DNA from: Labia minor
Taxonomy: Eukaryota; Arthropoda; Insecta; Dermaptera; Spongiphoridae
Direction of reading: 5' to 3'
Length of the DNA stretch: 64,000 bases
Assembly: GCA_963082975.1 (NCBI GenBank)
Contig: OY720344.1
Coordinates: forward strand, 79,782,053-79,846,052
Positions 1 through 10,812 of this stretch are shown here, piece by piece; the stretch's first letter is position 1, and each line of letters opens with the position of its first letter. The notes below the pieces were generated by a model. The model was not told the origin of the DNA and did not search any database. It was given only the letters and a program-made list of their open reading frames with translations. The translations under genes were made by a program, and so were the position numbers.

Positions 1-1211
1 GATAAATAAAAATATTTAGGTGACCCTAAATATAATTAATCCGTTTTTAATTGAACCTAATTTTAATTTAATTAAAGATTATAAAAGTTAATTACAGTGT
101 TTATTTAGCGAGCTTTTTTCAATTCCAAATTCTTAATATATTAAACATAGACCTCTAATACAGTCCACTTAATTTTCAAGGTGCGATAGAAGAGAAGAGG
201 TAACTATCGCAATATTATATTAATTCCTCTTTTTAGCCTTCGAGCAAAATTAATATATATTAAGGATTCATCCCATTCCATTTCCTCCCACTTTCGATTT
301 TCAGGAACAATAGCTTTCTATTATTTTTTAGGTTTTACAAGCCTCTATAGTCGATGTATCAAGCGGATACATCTACCAAATTATTATTTTAACTTTTATC
401 ACATCCACTTTCAAATTACTTGCTCACCAAGTCTTTGGTTTATCACAGATCATTTCCCAATTGGTTTCCCGGTTTACAATCTACACTCTTAGCTTTCCTA
501 TATCCAATCGACATTACATGCCCTATCCATCCCGATTTTACCATAGTGATCTCGTCTTTTTGATATATAAATATTACAAGAAACCTTATACCTTGCAATT
601 ATATTTTTTAAAGATATAATTTAGTTTTTTATTGAATAGGAAGACTTAAATTCTATAATTTATACAGACTGATAATTAATCTGGTAATTTAAAAATAGAT
701 ATCTGAATAGGTTTCTTAACTATCATTTCAATTATCTATTCAAGGCATAATTTTCTTTAACGAATTGTAGCGTTATCTCTATTTTCCTCACTCTAATAGA
801 TTCAAACTTCCTTAAACCATTAGGCGATTAAGAGTATAGTCCGAACGAAGATGACATGGTATAAAACGATGACCTAAAAGACACTTAGTAAAACTTCGAT
901 ACTCAGGAAGATAAATACCATTGTCTTTTCTAAACTTCAATATTTAAATATGGATAGTTAAATAAGGATTGTTATAACGAAATTGAAATTGCCATCATCC
1001 AATATAATGAAAACATAATCTAGGTATCATGTTACAGGATTTTAGTCAACTTTGATAAACGTATTGTGATTCCATCTGTTGCAATTGAGATGCACGAATA
1101 AGTTTTCAAATTGAATTATTCCAGTAGAGTTGTGCGGTTTTTGAATGAACACAAAAAAAACCGGCGTTACAATGAAATTTTCTGCATGAATTATTTACAA
1201 ATAAAGTAAAA
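1..1211. other. AT-rich DNA without a recognised gene
   Basis: No open frame with recognisable protein motifs is visible on either strand. The only structure noted is a stretch at about 425-560 whose plus strand resembles the complement of the non-LTR RT 3' coding end seen better at 31570-32020 (for example CCCAATTGGTTTCCC against CCCAATCGGTCTCCC). Confidence 0.5.
425..560 (-). pseudogene. Decayed non-LTR reverse transcriptase 3' fragment
   Basis: By eye this stretch aligns in order, with many substitutions, to the complement of the RT C-terminal region found at 51838-52385 and 31570-32020: a TTTGGTTTAT block, then CCCAATTGGTTTCCC, then CATGCCCTATCCATC and GATTTTACC. No frame is open. It is probably an old copy of the same family, but the match is weak. 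Confidence 0.3.
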
Positions 1212-2038
1212 TTTATAAAAAAAAATTTTAAAAATCCACCTTTTACTAACGGACTAAAAAGGAGAAAATAATTTTTTTCTGAAAATCCATACTGACATTA
1301 CATACAAGAGATCTGATTTGAATCAAACTGTCCATAACGTAAAAGGTGGGGCGCAACAAATAATAATTTTTCTATTCAAATATGATTTCCTTTATTAATT
1401 TTTATTTAGCATCAATCGTTGTATTTTTTAAGGCCTAAGTTTTCACCAAAATTCTTGTAGAAGGGAATATTATTAGTAATACGATAGGATAAGTTTCGTG
1501 ATATAATTTTTACCGACCGACGATAGTAAGGGAGGTATTGTTATAAATATTACCTATTAAGTATTTAACAGACTTTTTGTAAAAGGGAATATTATTAGTT
1601 AATCATTAGAAAATTTATCGTATATTTAATATATTTAAAAATTGTTTAAGATACTAACTTATACTATCAAACTTTTCAAATATCAAATTTTTTATCAGAC
1701 CACTTGTAAAAGGGAATAATATTAGTAGTCCAATAGATTTTTTTTAATTTAAATTCTTTCGAGCATTAAATTTAATATTTTTGATAAAGATCAATATTCA
1801 TTCGTCAAATTATATTATGCGTGGTTTTAATGTTTATTTTGAGATTTATATATTTTCTATATTTTTATTAGAAACAGGATATTTTAGACATATTTGCGCC
1901 CCACGTTTTACGTTATGGACAGTTTGATTCAAATCAGATCTCTTGTATGTAATATCAGTATGGATTTTCAGAAAAAAATTATTTTCTCCTTTTTAGTCCG
2001 TTAGTAAAAGGTGGTTTTTTAAAATTTTTTTTTATAAA
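1212..2038. mobile_element. Foldback-type element with about 145-bp terminal inverted repeats
   Basis: The left arm (about 1212-1355) and right arm (about 1890-2038) are near-perfect inverted copies: CCACCTTTTACTAACGGACT on the left reads back from AGTCCGTTAGTAAAAGGTGG on the right, and the arms include matching AGATCTGATTTGAATCAAAC blocks. The roughly 540-bp centre carries three direct copies of a motif close to GTAAAAGGGAATATTATTAG, near 1457, 1579 and 1707. That is a regular spacing of about 125 bases. No coding frame is present, so this is a non-autonomous foldback or large MITE. Superfamily unknown; no target duplication could be fixed with certainty because the outer ends are runs of A and T. 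Confidence 0.75.
1512..1556 (+). mobile_element. Fragment of DINE-1-like family A 5' end nested in the foldback element
   Basis: TACCGACCGACGATAG followed by TAAGGGAGGTATTGTT is identical to the 5' terminus of the family A copies at 32130 and 35561. The match stops after about 40 bases. It lies between the first and second internal repeats of the foldback element. Confidence 0.65.
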
Positions 2039-2244
2039 GTATTATTTTCTACTTTTTAGTCTTCAAATTTTGCAATCGATTTTAGTTTACTCATATTAAT
2101 TAAATTTATGAAGTATAATTTAAGAAATGAATGTGTACTAAATATTTATATTTATAAAGTTGGGGATTTTATGTTTTTTTGTTTACATTTTTTTTGTTTA
2201 CATCCGACATTTTGAATTTTTATATATAGGAATAATTTTGGATT

Positions 2245-2318
2245 ATTTCACTCGGGGGTACAGGGGGCGGAGCCCCCGTCTAGATGTGAAGAGCGACGAA
2301 GGAGCTCTGAGCAGCTAG
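2245..2318 (+). mobile_element. Helitron 3' terminus (5' end not found)
   Basis: The sequence has the GGGGGCGGAGCCCCC palindrome, the hairpin region GAGCGACGAAGGAGCTC, a short spacer and the terminal tetranucleotide CTAG at 2315-2318, followed by T. That is the canonical Helitron 3' end (hairpin, then CTRR, inserted before T). The same 74 bases end the elements at 28436 and 48745 and, reversed, at 19321. A matching TC 5' end is not obvious upstream. Confidence 0.75.
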
Positions 2319-2706
2319 TAACTAAATAATAATGATTTGATGATTTTCTAAAAAGGATAACACCTGTAAAGCAGCAACAGCTTCTGCACTAAAAATGGAT
2401 AGATATATAACTGTTTAATTTAAAAAGTTTTTTTAGATTTAGTTTATCACTGTAAAATGCACAACCAACACTTTCACTATCTTTAGAACCATCTGTATAA
2501 AATATATTATGGTTTTTATATCTGTCTATTAGATGATTGAATTGAACGTTTATGCATTTGTTATTAAATGTATTGGTAATCCATTTAGGAATAATAATCT
2601 CCGGTTCAAACAAGATTGTCTCAAATTTGTAATCATAGATCAAATGACCTTCAGATTTAAATATTTTATTAATATAATTATCGACTCTCTTGAACGAGTT
2701 TGTCAC
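2319..2706 (-). pseudogene. Non-LTR RNase H domain, truncated
   Basis: The frame starting near 2706 leads into FYTDGSKDSESVGCAFYSD, the first RNase H motif with its catalytic Asp. After a frameshift near 2395 the second motif is seen as FSAEAVAALQVL with the catalytic Glu. The sequence ends at 2319 before the expected third Asp-Ser motif, at the Helitron border. RNase H after the RT supports the I/R1 group rather than jockey proper. Confidence 0.75.
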
Positions 2707-2800
2707 CTGGATATATTTAGTTCATTTATATGTGTGATTATCAATTTTATTTATTAAATACTGAATAGAATTCATAAGTAATCTATCTTTAATAGCACAC

Positions 2801-4087
2801 TTATTTATTATTTATTATGTATCTGTCAATAAGCATTGATTTCCTCAGGTAAAGAGGCATTTCGCATGATTCAACTAAAAGGGCATTTGTCGGTGTTGAT
2901 TTAATAGCACCCAAGCAACCAGGAGCCCTGTATTGCATGCTATCCAGCTTTATTAGCGTCGATTGAGGGGCATTACCGAATAGAAAGCTGCCATGATCTA
3001 GAATAGGTCTTATTAGGCTTCTATATATTAATAAAGATATATCCTGATTTAGTCTCATTTCACATTTTCTTATTACTTCATTAATCTGTAATTTCCAATT
3101 TAACTTTGGATCAAAAATAATCCCTAAGAACTTTGTATTATTAACTATTTCGATATTTATATTATTGGCTGATATAGAATATAAATTTGGAAGCTTGTAT
3201 CTTCTAGAAAATATCATAGCTTTAGATTTATTTAATTCAAATTCAAGTCCGTGATCATCCAACCATTTGTTCATCGATCCAATGGAATTAATTAAATTTT
3301 CAGAATTTTCTAAAATATTTTTGGATGAAGTAAATATACATATATCATCAGCAAATTGTAATATCTTCGTATGAGGATCTATAACTTTGCTAATGTTTGA
3401 CATAACCAAATTGAATAGTAATGGGGAAAGAACTGACCCTTGGGCTAAACCTTTATATAATAATCGTGGACCAAATAATTTATTGTTAAATTTTATGTAG
3501 ATTTTTCTAGAATAATTTAATTTAATAATACAATTAATCATTTGACTAGGGATATTAATAGATTTTAATTTTACACTGAGAGTTTATAAGACATTATCAT
3601 AAGCCGGTTTTATATCTAGGAAGATACTTGTGAGATATTCTTGTCTGGCAAAAGTATTATATATTTCATTGGATAATATTATTAAGTTATCCATAGTGCT
3701 TCTTCTAGTCCTGAATCCATACTGTTCCTCACCAAAAATATTATTTGATTCACACCACCATTCTAAACGATTTTTAATTAAAATTTCAAATATTTTAACC
3801 ATTATTGACGATAGAGCTGTCGGTCTATAAGAACTTGCTAATTGGGGATCTTTGTTTTGTTTGTGGATTGGAATTATCAATTGAGAATTCCAAGATTCAG
3901 GAAACAAATTAAAATGGAAAAACTTATATAAATTCAATAGGTGAATTTTAGCGGATTTCAGTAGATGTTTTATCATTGAGTAACTAACTTGATCGATACC
4001 AGGCGCATTATCCTTTTTAGAATCAATTGCAATTTGGAATTCCTTAAGCGAAAATGGATTGGTCAACCAATTTGAATCTATTCCCAC
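2801..4087 (-). pseudogene. Non-LTR reverse transcriptase domain (two frames)
   Basis: The first part (4087-3584) carries RT fingers and palm start: KKDNAPGIDQVSY, SSYRPTALSS, EEQYGFRTRRST and motif A as FLDIKPAYDNV. The second part (3541-2801, frame continuing from about 3583) carries KGLAQGSVLSPLLFNL and motif C as FADDICIF, followed by the thumb with KFLGIIFD and RSLIRPILDHGS. The break is a frameshift of one base with probable loss of a few codons right after motif A, around 3584. The catalytic aspartates in motifs A and C are present. In this family the enzyme copies its own RNA at the nicked target. Inactive here because of the broken frame. Confidence 0.9.
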
Positions 4088-4514
4088 AGGGTCAGAAAAA
4101 AAGACAGTTTATTCGGAACAAATGGTGGAGCTATCAGTTGAGAAAAATTTTCTATAGTTTCATCATCCAAATTAGATTTCTAATTAGGAAAGGCCACATT
4201 CTTTAAAATTTTTATTTTATTCCAAATCGTTTCTATTGAATATAAGTTTTCAAAATTAATTTCTTTAGTATATTTTTTAAATTTAGTTTTCCTTTCTTTA
4301 ATTAAGCCGGTAGCCTCTTTATCCCACCAGGGGGGCTCTTAAAAATGAATCTTTTATTAATCTTAGATTTTGTGTTACAAGCCAAATTAGCTGTCCATTT
4401 AATTGAATTTACAAAATTTTCATATGCTTTAATGGGATATTCACTATCGGTATGAACATGTATATTAGTAATTATTTTGTTCCAACAAAAGAAGATACAA
4501 ATTCCAATCGACAT
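4083..4514 (-). pseudogene. Non-LTR ORF2 linker between endonuclease and RT
   Basis: This minus-strand region continues the polyprotein. Its first part, up to a KSPP motif, is open; a +1 shift near 4325 then restores a PPWWDKEATGLIKERK block, a motif common before the RT in I/R1/jockey-type ORF2 proteins. An in-frame stop follows near 4180. There is no known catalytic role for this part; it is assigned by position and by the WWD motif. Confidence 0.65.
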
Positions 4515-4555
4515 TGTTCAAATTCAAATAACATTTATTTACTTGTTCTTTTATT

Positions 4556-5260
4556 CAGGGTCCGTTTGACCTTATACATAATTCCATATTAATGATAAAA
4601 TGGTCCGAACCTAGAGATTCATCTGAATTGTTCCAATGGATGAAAGGAGCAATATCAGGGGTAAGTAAGATCAATTGGGTAGGAGTTACGATCTAGTCTT
4701 GGAACTGTGGTCTTTTTCCCATTGTTTAGAATGACTAAACCTTCATCATTTATATGATCATTTAACATTTCGCCTGCACGATCCTGGAAGTCCGAGCCCC
4801 AAGAAGCGAAGTGCGCATTGAAATCTCCTCCGATAATAATAGAATCATAAATTTGATTTAACATAGTCTTCCAATTATTATATTTAATAAGCGTTGCAGG
4901 AGGAACATAAATGGATAGGAAAGAAAGTTTTAGTGTCTTGGATATAGATACCAGTATTCCACATATTTCAAAGTTCAGAGAATTTTTAATTAGATGTAAT
5001 TCTTTAAGTTTGAAAGACTTTTTAATTAGAATACAAACTCCGCCTTTAGAATCAGAGCGGTCACTTCTGATAATATTATAATTCTTAAATTTGTAGGTAA
5101 AGGTTGGTCTAAACCAAGTCTCTGAGATTAATATAATATCAGTTGTATTAGAATTGATTTCATATTCTAATAATTCTTTTTTGCCATGTAGTGATCTGAC
5201 GTTCCATTGTTTAAAAGATATACTTTGAAAATTATCAAATTGATTAGCATTAGTCGCCAT
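4556..5260 (-). pseudogene. Non-LTR ORF2 N-terminus: AP-like endonuclease domain
   Basis: From the ATG at 5260 the product begins with an endonuclease of the exonuclease/endonuclease/phosphatase family, which nicks target DNA to prime reverse transcription. Visible motifs are FKQWNVRSL (N), LISETW (E), the GGVCILIKKSF block and GGDFNAHFASWG (D and N). After a frameshift near 4661 the last catalytic block follows in another frame as LGSDHFII. All expected catalytic motifs can therefore be seen, but not in one frame. The first open frame stops at 4655. Downstream it leads into the linker before the reverse transcriptase. Confidence 0.85.
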
Positions 5261-5262
5261 TG

Positions 5263-6103
5263 ATATATTTGTTAAAATAAAAAATTCTAAATATTATAAT
5301 ATATATATTCTTAATTCTTAAAATTATCATTCATTTATAGTATAAACTATTTAAATGGAAGATTTTTTATTTTTTTAATCTTTATCTTTTTTTTAATCAG
5401 ATTAATAAAACATATATAAAATAGAATAAAAAATAAATATAAAAATATATGTATATTTATATCTTTTCAATTTCAATCAAATAAATTAATTTATCAAAAG
5501 ACTTTACTATTATTTTTATTCATCATTTCAATTATAAATTTTAGATTTTTAATTATATATTATCAGAATTTGATAAATCCTTTAGATTTTTTTTAATAAT
5601 TGGATTATAACATAAATTCACACACTCTCCTCTGAGATTTCCATATCATGTCCGTCCTGATTATAGACCAACTCAAAATAAATGAATTCTATGTAATTTT
5701 ATAATATATATATATATTTTTAATGATTTCTAAAAACATATATCAATTATACACTCTTTAAAATACTCGGAGATTATCCCATACGATGTGCACTGTATGA
5801 AGGTTCAAGTTAACTGAAGATTCAGTTTTACAATAATTGAAAATTATTCAGAAAAAAGAAATATTTAAATTTTAATTATAATAATTTAAATTAACAAAAT
5901 TAATTACAAAATATATATATAAATGAGCAAGATCACTGTAGTATTAAAATAATACTTAAATTTAATTATTGAACTTATTAAGATTTATAATAAGTTCAAA
6001 ATATAATTATTAATAAAATTAAATAAAATAAATTTTATAAAAATATGTAATATATAAATACTTGTTTATACTAGGTTTAACCAGTAGTTAAAGATTTATA
6101 TAC
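5263..6103. other. AT-rich spacer, nothing recognised
   Basis: Very AT-rich with short TA runs. No ORF of interest, RNA gene or repeat end is visible. Confidence 0.5.
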
Positions 6104-6105
6104 TA

Positions 6106-7981
6106 AGGTGAAGTGGGGTAAGATCGTAAACGGGGCAAGATCGTTATCGCTTTAAATCTATTCTAATATCCATTACATTAAATAGAATAAGTAGTGGAAA
6201 GTTGTATTTGATTATTATGTACTAAATAAACTAGAAGTCGCTCGTTCGCAAGTAAGTTTGCTGCTTTTATAACCTGTGTAAAGTTCCGCTCATTCTGAAC
6301 TACAAATGCAAGTTAGAGCTAACAAGAAACTGCCGTAATATTTCAATAAATCTTGTATCCTAAGCGATTATTTTAGGTAAGTATTATGAAAATTGTTTAA
6401 AATTTACTTTAAATAAATAAATTCTATTGTTTGTTTCTTATATTAAAAACCGAAAATTACTACTTCGGTCTTGCCCCGGAAAAATTCGTGTGCGGGGCAA
6501 GACCAAAGCATGTGACGGGGTAAGACCGTAGTGGTTTACGATCGTATGCGTAATTTAAATTAATATATGATTGCCACTCTACCGTCCAATTAATAGAAAA
6601 AGGTGTTGAGTCTAATGTTACAATTTTAAAGCTACCGCCTCATACAAGCCACGTGCTGCAACCCTTAGACCTGAACGTCTTTAAACCTTTGATGACTTCG
6701 TGGAGTCAGAAGTTAGTCACATGGCAAAGAAAAAATATTGGAGTAAAGTTGCCAAAACAACAATTTTACAAAATGATTGGCAAAATTGGGCTCGATTTAG
6801 ACTCACGAATAATAATCAATGGTTTCAAGAAAGCTGGTATTTATCCATTTTCTAGTAATGTCGTTCCTGACTCTATGTTTAGTGCTGCTTGCTTGAAACA
6901 ATGGAAAGATCAAAATGTTAAAAATCCTACTGAAACGGACGAGCCACTATTGATCAAAGATCCTACCTTATCGATTATTGAAAAAGCTGCTTGCCATCCG
7001 CTTATATTCATTGATTCCCCGCTCGATAACATTATGCCTGTTGACGAAACGTTTGCCTTGAGTGAAGAAAGTTCCCCCGAGATGTTGCAGCAATCTCAAA
7101 GAAACATTTCTCTGTTTGTAGTTTGTAATAATCCTCAGCCAGGCACATTTGAAAATCTCTTATTAGAAACTATAAAAACAAACTCTACACCGAATCATCA
7201 AAAGAAAAAGAGAATCGCTACAGGAGCTGAGGTAATCATCTCAGGAAAAAAAAATGGAAAAAAATCCGAAGGTATACCTGTATCAAACACAGCGAACACC
7301 TCTCGAGATGATAATTTATGTACAATCTGCAAATTCGACTTTCGGTATTATAATGATAAAAGAGAATGGATTCAATGTATAACATGTATGAACTGGGTGT
7401 TCGGAATGTGTAATAAAGGATTCAAGTTGAAGCAATACGAATGTGAAAGATGTGATGATGATGGCTAAATTAGAAAAACTGAAAAACTTTATTTTATTTA
7501 AAAAAAAAATTATTTTCTTTTATTTGCTTCATTCAAATATACTTTTTGCTTAAATAAACTTATTTTTTTCTTGCTTATGTTCTTAGTTTTTTTTACTTAC
7601 TTATAACCACAAACAAAACACTCTTTAGAAATCTATAAGTAACTTTGGAATTAATTAACCGATTTTAATCTAGTAAAAATATTTTCAATAATGGTAAATG
7701 ATGAATCCGATGATGCCCCATAACATATGAACTTTTATTTTAAGGAGCTTTAAACGGTAGCTAACGGGGCAAGTCCGGATTAGCTGCTATACATTTTTGA
7801 TTTGTTATAAAAGTTGTAAATTTTAGTGAAAGTTTGTGTTTATGTCAATGCAAATTAAAGAGTATTAGTTGAACTTTATCGATGAAACCAACAAAATGTT
7901 AAATATTTGAAACATAATTTTAAAAATAAATGGCAAAGTCGAACTTATCAAAAACCGGTCCGGACTTACCCCACTTCACCT
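6106..7981 (+). mobile_element. Pogo-like DNA transposon, internally deleted, TA target duplication
   Basis: Terminal inverted repeats AGGTGAAGTGGGGTAAG open the element at 6106 and close it, inverted, at 7981. Each is flanked by TA (6104-6105 and 7982-7983), the duplication expected of the Tc1/mariner/pogo superfamily. Copies of a GGGGCAAGA-type motif are scattered inside in both orientations (near 6131, 6470, 6494, 6520 and 7764) and may be subterminal transposase-binding sites. Only the C-terminal part of the transposase remains, so the element is non-autonomous. Confidence 0.9.
6554..7468 (+). pseudogene. Pogo-like (DDE_1) transposase, C-terminal half with PHD-like finger
   Basis: The frame is open from 6554, after a stop, to the TAA at 7468, without a convincing start codon. 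It begins within the catalytic core at DCHSTVQLIEKG, matching the LDGH-type second aspartate of DDE_1 transposases. It then continues through LPPHTSHVLQPLD and the region ending FKKAGIYPFS, typical of the pogo/Tigger/jerky-like core. The C-terminus is a basic segment plus a C-rich module with CTIC, WIQCITC, WVFGMC and CERC. This resembles the PHD-like finger attached to some insect pogo transposases, but the usual His in the WVH position is Phe. The N-terminal CENP-B-type DNA-binding domain and first catalytic Asp are missing. In family terms the protein cuts and pastes the element; this copy cannot. Confidence 0.85.
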
Positions 7982-8109
7982 TATATATATAGGACCACGT
8001 GGCTATTATTTTAATAGCGATATAAACAAAATTTTATATTTAAAATGTTAAAATTGAAATGGCAAATGAATAATAATATAAAAATTATTATTAACAAACA
8101 ATTTAAATA

Positions 8110-8324
8110 CAGTGGTGCCTCACACAACGAACTTAATTCGTTCCAGGAGCAAGTTCATTATGTGAAACACAAGGGGATGCAATACAACGGCAGCGATCGT
8201 GGAAGCTCGGGCGAGTTCGTTGTGTGAAACGAAGTTCGTTGTATGAATCATGAAATTTAGTTCATTATGGTTCGTTGTGTGCAACGTTCGCTGTGCGAGG
8301 CGTTCGTTATGCGAGGCATCACTG
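8110..8324. mobile_element. MITE with CAGTGRTGCCTC terminal inverted repeats
   Basis: CAGTGGTGCCTCACACAACG at 8110 is matched by the inverted end GCGAGGCATCACTG finishing at 8324. The interior is GC-richer than its surroundings and is made of repeated and inverted TTCGTTGTGTGAA-like words. A short open frame here is a by-product of those repeats. No clear target duplication was found, so the superfamily is left open. Confidence 0.75.
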
Positions 8325-8935
8325 TCATCTAAAGAAATAGTTCTTAAGATTAATAAATTTATTTAATCAAATCCAAAATGATCTTATTAAATAAGTGGGG
8401 TATTGAATCAAAGATTCAGTGATTTATACTCGGACATGTCCAGAAGCAAAGTGAGAAGAAGCCATACGGTCTCAGAGGGAGAGAGAGCTACCTAAGGTGT
8501 TTTACCAATTCAAGAAAATTGAAATCTCTTGATAAGAATTCAATGCTAGCAACTTATATTGATAAAGAATTATTTATTTAAATATTTAATTTTTAAAATT
8601 ACGCATACGTGCGTAAACACATGTGTGTATATTCTCTCTAACTATCTCTATTCACATCTACCTCCTTCGAATTCCTATTCTTTTCAAAACACCTTATGTC
8701 TTTATATTGACTGTCCACTGATTGTTTTCCAATTGGTTTCTACACCTTTTCAACTTCACATTGAGAATAAACATTTTCAAATTGGGATTAAACACTTTCA
8801 AATTGGGAATAATTAATTTGAAGCTGAGAAAGAACAATTATATACAAATAAAAATAAAAAAAAATATATAATCATTTTTTTATTAAATATAAAATACAAA
8901 AATAAATTATAAATTACTTAATAAAGGAAAAATAA
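8325..8935. other. Spacer, nothing firmly recognised
   Basis: AT-rich with a short G/A-rich stretch (8455-8495). A segment at 8640-8760 faintly resembles the complement of the dispersed RT fragment, but the match is too weak to call. Confidence 0.4.
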
Positions 8936-9462
8936 TTAAAATCGAACGTCCGTCATATTTAATGCATCAGGTATAAATCTTTGTATATGAGCGATATATC
9001 TGGTGCATTCCACAACTCTTAGGTTTCCCATGTTTTCAATTATTATGTTTTCTAGCTGCTGTAAACGATACTCGGTTTGGGCCATGTCGACTCTTTCATC
9101 ACCGGCTAGAATTTGTGGCATTCGATTAGCTAAATCTCTTTTGACATCATATTTTAAGCTTGACCAAGCGTGTTCGATAGCATTAAACATTGGGCTATAT
9201 GGTCCAAGTCTTAGCAGTCGATGACCAACAAATTCATTTTCTTGGAAAACTTCTTCGATTGATGCATGAGATGGTGCATTATCAGTTATTAATATAACTA
9301 TTGATTGATATATATTATGAGCATTCCTGAGGCAATTACGCACGAATTCATTAGCTTTCGGCTTCTTAAAAGCACCTCTTCTAATTTCATGATAAATCAA
9401 ACCCATTTTCCCAATACATCCAATGACATGAATATTCGCCCCTTTGCAACCAGCTGAAATAT
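8936..9462 (-). pseudogene. IS630/Tc1-type DDE transposase, C-terminal fragment (DD35E)
   Basis: The frame is open on the minus strand from about 9462 (after a stop) through an internal Met at 9406 to the stop at 8936. It contains KGANIHVIGCIG, ITDNAPSHASIEEVF with the second catalytic Asp, and LGPYSPMFNAIEHAWSSLK with the catalytic Glu. Exactly 35 residues separate that Asp and Glu. This arrangement is that of the DDE_3 superfamily (IS630-Tc1-mariner). The helix-turn-helix domain and first Asp are absent, and no terminal inverted repeats were identified. A 5' frame break, loss of the N-terminus and lack of ends make it a relic. Confidence 0.8.
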
Positions 9463-9852
9463 GTGTTCAACGGCTTCCTTTTTTATATAGATAAACAAAT
9501 TTTGCTTTATTTTTTCCTTCCAGCCTTACGCAACTTACTAAATTTTATTTGTTTATGTTTGGGGAAGTAGAGAGAAAGAACATGCAAAATTGCTTTTCAA
9601 TTTTTATCTTATAATTTGAATTAATTGAAAGTGTAAATGAATTAAGAAATACTAAGTATATCTTATACAAATGTTCATATACTGATATTATAAATACAGT
9701 TACAATTTATATATAAAAAAAAACAATACCTTTTTCACGCCGCTTAATATAAGAACAAATTTTAGGTCAGCTGATATACTATAATCCATTGCGTTTAATT
9801 GTCTCTGTAAAATTGGAAATTTTTAAAAATTAATAATGTCTGTCGATAGTAA
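9463..9852. other. AT-rich spacer, nothing recognised
   Basis: Possibly the decayed remainder of the neighbouring transposon; no ends, genes or repeats are visible. Confidence 0.4.
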
Positions 9853-10113
9853 GTGTTAGAAGAAAAAAAGAAGAAATCAAAGAAAAATATTACTTACAAA
9901 GGCCGAATTGGACATAAGTGGTCTCGTTGTGGAATTCAGAGCGGAAAAAAGGGTGACGCCACCTGCCGAGTCCCTGAAGGCCACTTCCGAGTCTGCAATC
10001 AAAGAAAATCGCCGAGTGAGCCAATCAAGAGGACAAAGTCACAAATGCATTGTCCAAAATTAAATCCTTCACCCCCAGGGGCTGAGTTTTTGAAAGTGAT
10101 ACAAGTTTTCTAG
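9853..10113 (+). CDS. Open frame of unknown nature in a GC-richer island
   Basis: An 86-codon frame occupies a 200-base patch (about 9895-10095) that is clearly richer in G and C than its flanks. The product is basic, starts with a lysine run and contains YKGRIGHKWSRCG and CRVPEGHFRVCNQRK; I do not recognise it. There is no obvious promoter, splice site or neighbour relationship. It could be the remains of a transposon protein or a captured exon. Real coding status is doubtful; the base composition is the only support. Confidence 0.2.
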   Translation: MLEEKKKKSKKNITYKGRIGHKWSRCGIQSGKKGDATCRVPEGHFRVCNQRKSPSEPIKRTKSQMHCPKLNPSPPGAEFLKVIQVF

Positions 10114-10350
10114 TTTATGATCAAAAACTTAGTAACAATAAAATTTCTGATAAAATTCATTATTATGATTATTATTATTTTTTTTAGGAAAAAAGTAGAA
10201 AAAGAATAACTAATCTAATTTGTTAAACGCACCTAGGTATTTGACTTTATTTCATTTATTTAAAATTATTAGTTCTAATTTAAAAAATGAAATTAATTTA
10301 TTTACTTAATTAAAATTAATTTTTTATATATTACTATATTATATATGATA

Positions 10351-10354
10351 CTAC
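10351..10354. repeat. Target site duplication, left copy (CTAC)
   Basis: CTAC here and at 14668-14671 immediately flanks the two LTRs. Four-base duplications are usual for Ty3/gypsy integrases. Confidence 0.85.
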
Positions 10355-10796
10355 TGTGGTATAACAAGGAAAAATGAAAATAAAATTTGATGATGAATGA
10401 AATAATTTATTTATTTGACCAGGATTCGGCCGGGATGGCAACATAATACAATGACTTATATTTATTATATGAAACTAAAATAAAGAATGAACAAATAAGT
10501 AGTAAATTAGTAATAAATTATGAATAATATAGATATATTTACAATTAGTTATTTTTTTATTCTTTTACTCACCGTGACAAAAGAAAGATTTTGAATTTGA
10601 GTAGTGATTAAATATATATATATATATATATATTAGAGATGATAAGGTATTTAAAATTTCAAAATTCAAAAGAGAGAAAAGTACAAACTTAACCGATACG
10701 TCGGCAACGCAGAAAAAAAAGAAAAGTGAGCTTGGCGACAATTGACAGTCACTCGTCACCAGAGGGAAGCTCGAGCGCGAAATTTTAAACGTTACA
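10355..10796 (-). repeat. 3' LTR of the Ty3/gypsy element
   Basis: Starts TGTGGTATAACA and ends GTTACA on the plus strand; 442 bases, apparently identical to the copy at 14226-14667. It contains a 20-base TA run and an AATAAA-type signal on the minus strand (near 10560). The polypurine tract lies just inside it. Confidence 0.95.
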
Positions 10797-10812
10797 CACC
10801 CCCTTCCAGCGG
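10797..10812 (-). promoter_or_regulatory. Polypurine tract
   Basis: The minus strand reads GGAAGGGGGTG directly before the 3' LTR. Position and purine run match the plus-strand primer of LTR retrotransposons. Confidence 0.75.

Larger units (their letters stand above)
2319..5262 (-). mobile_element. I/R1-type non-LTR retrotransposon, 3'-truncated and frameshifted
   Basis: Read on the minus strand the order is apurinic-like endonuclease, linker, reverse transcriptase and the start of an RNase H domain, which is the ORF2 layout of the I/R1 group. At least three frameshifts break the frame (near 4661, 4325 and 3585) and the RNase H stops after its second acidic motif, exactly where the neighbouring Helitron 3' end begins. 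No gag-like ORF1, 5' UTR, 3' UTR or tail was recognised. The element is a dead relic. Confidence 0.85.

Noticed and set aside
1890-2318. Foldback element and Helitron 3' end forming a single transposon
   Set aside because: The foldback arms close at 2038 and the Helitron terminus belongs to a family whose other copies lack those arms.
8640-8760. Possible further copy of the RT tail
   Set aside because: Only one short word (TTTTCCAATTGGTTTCT) resembles the family; order and spacing of other blocks do not hold up.
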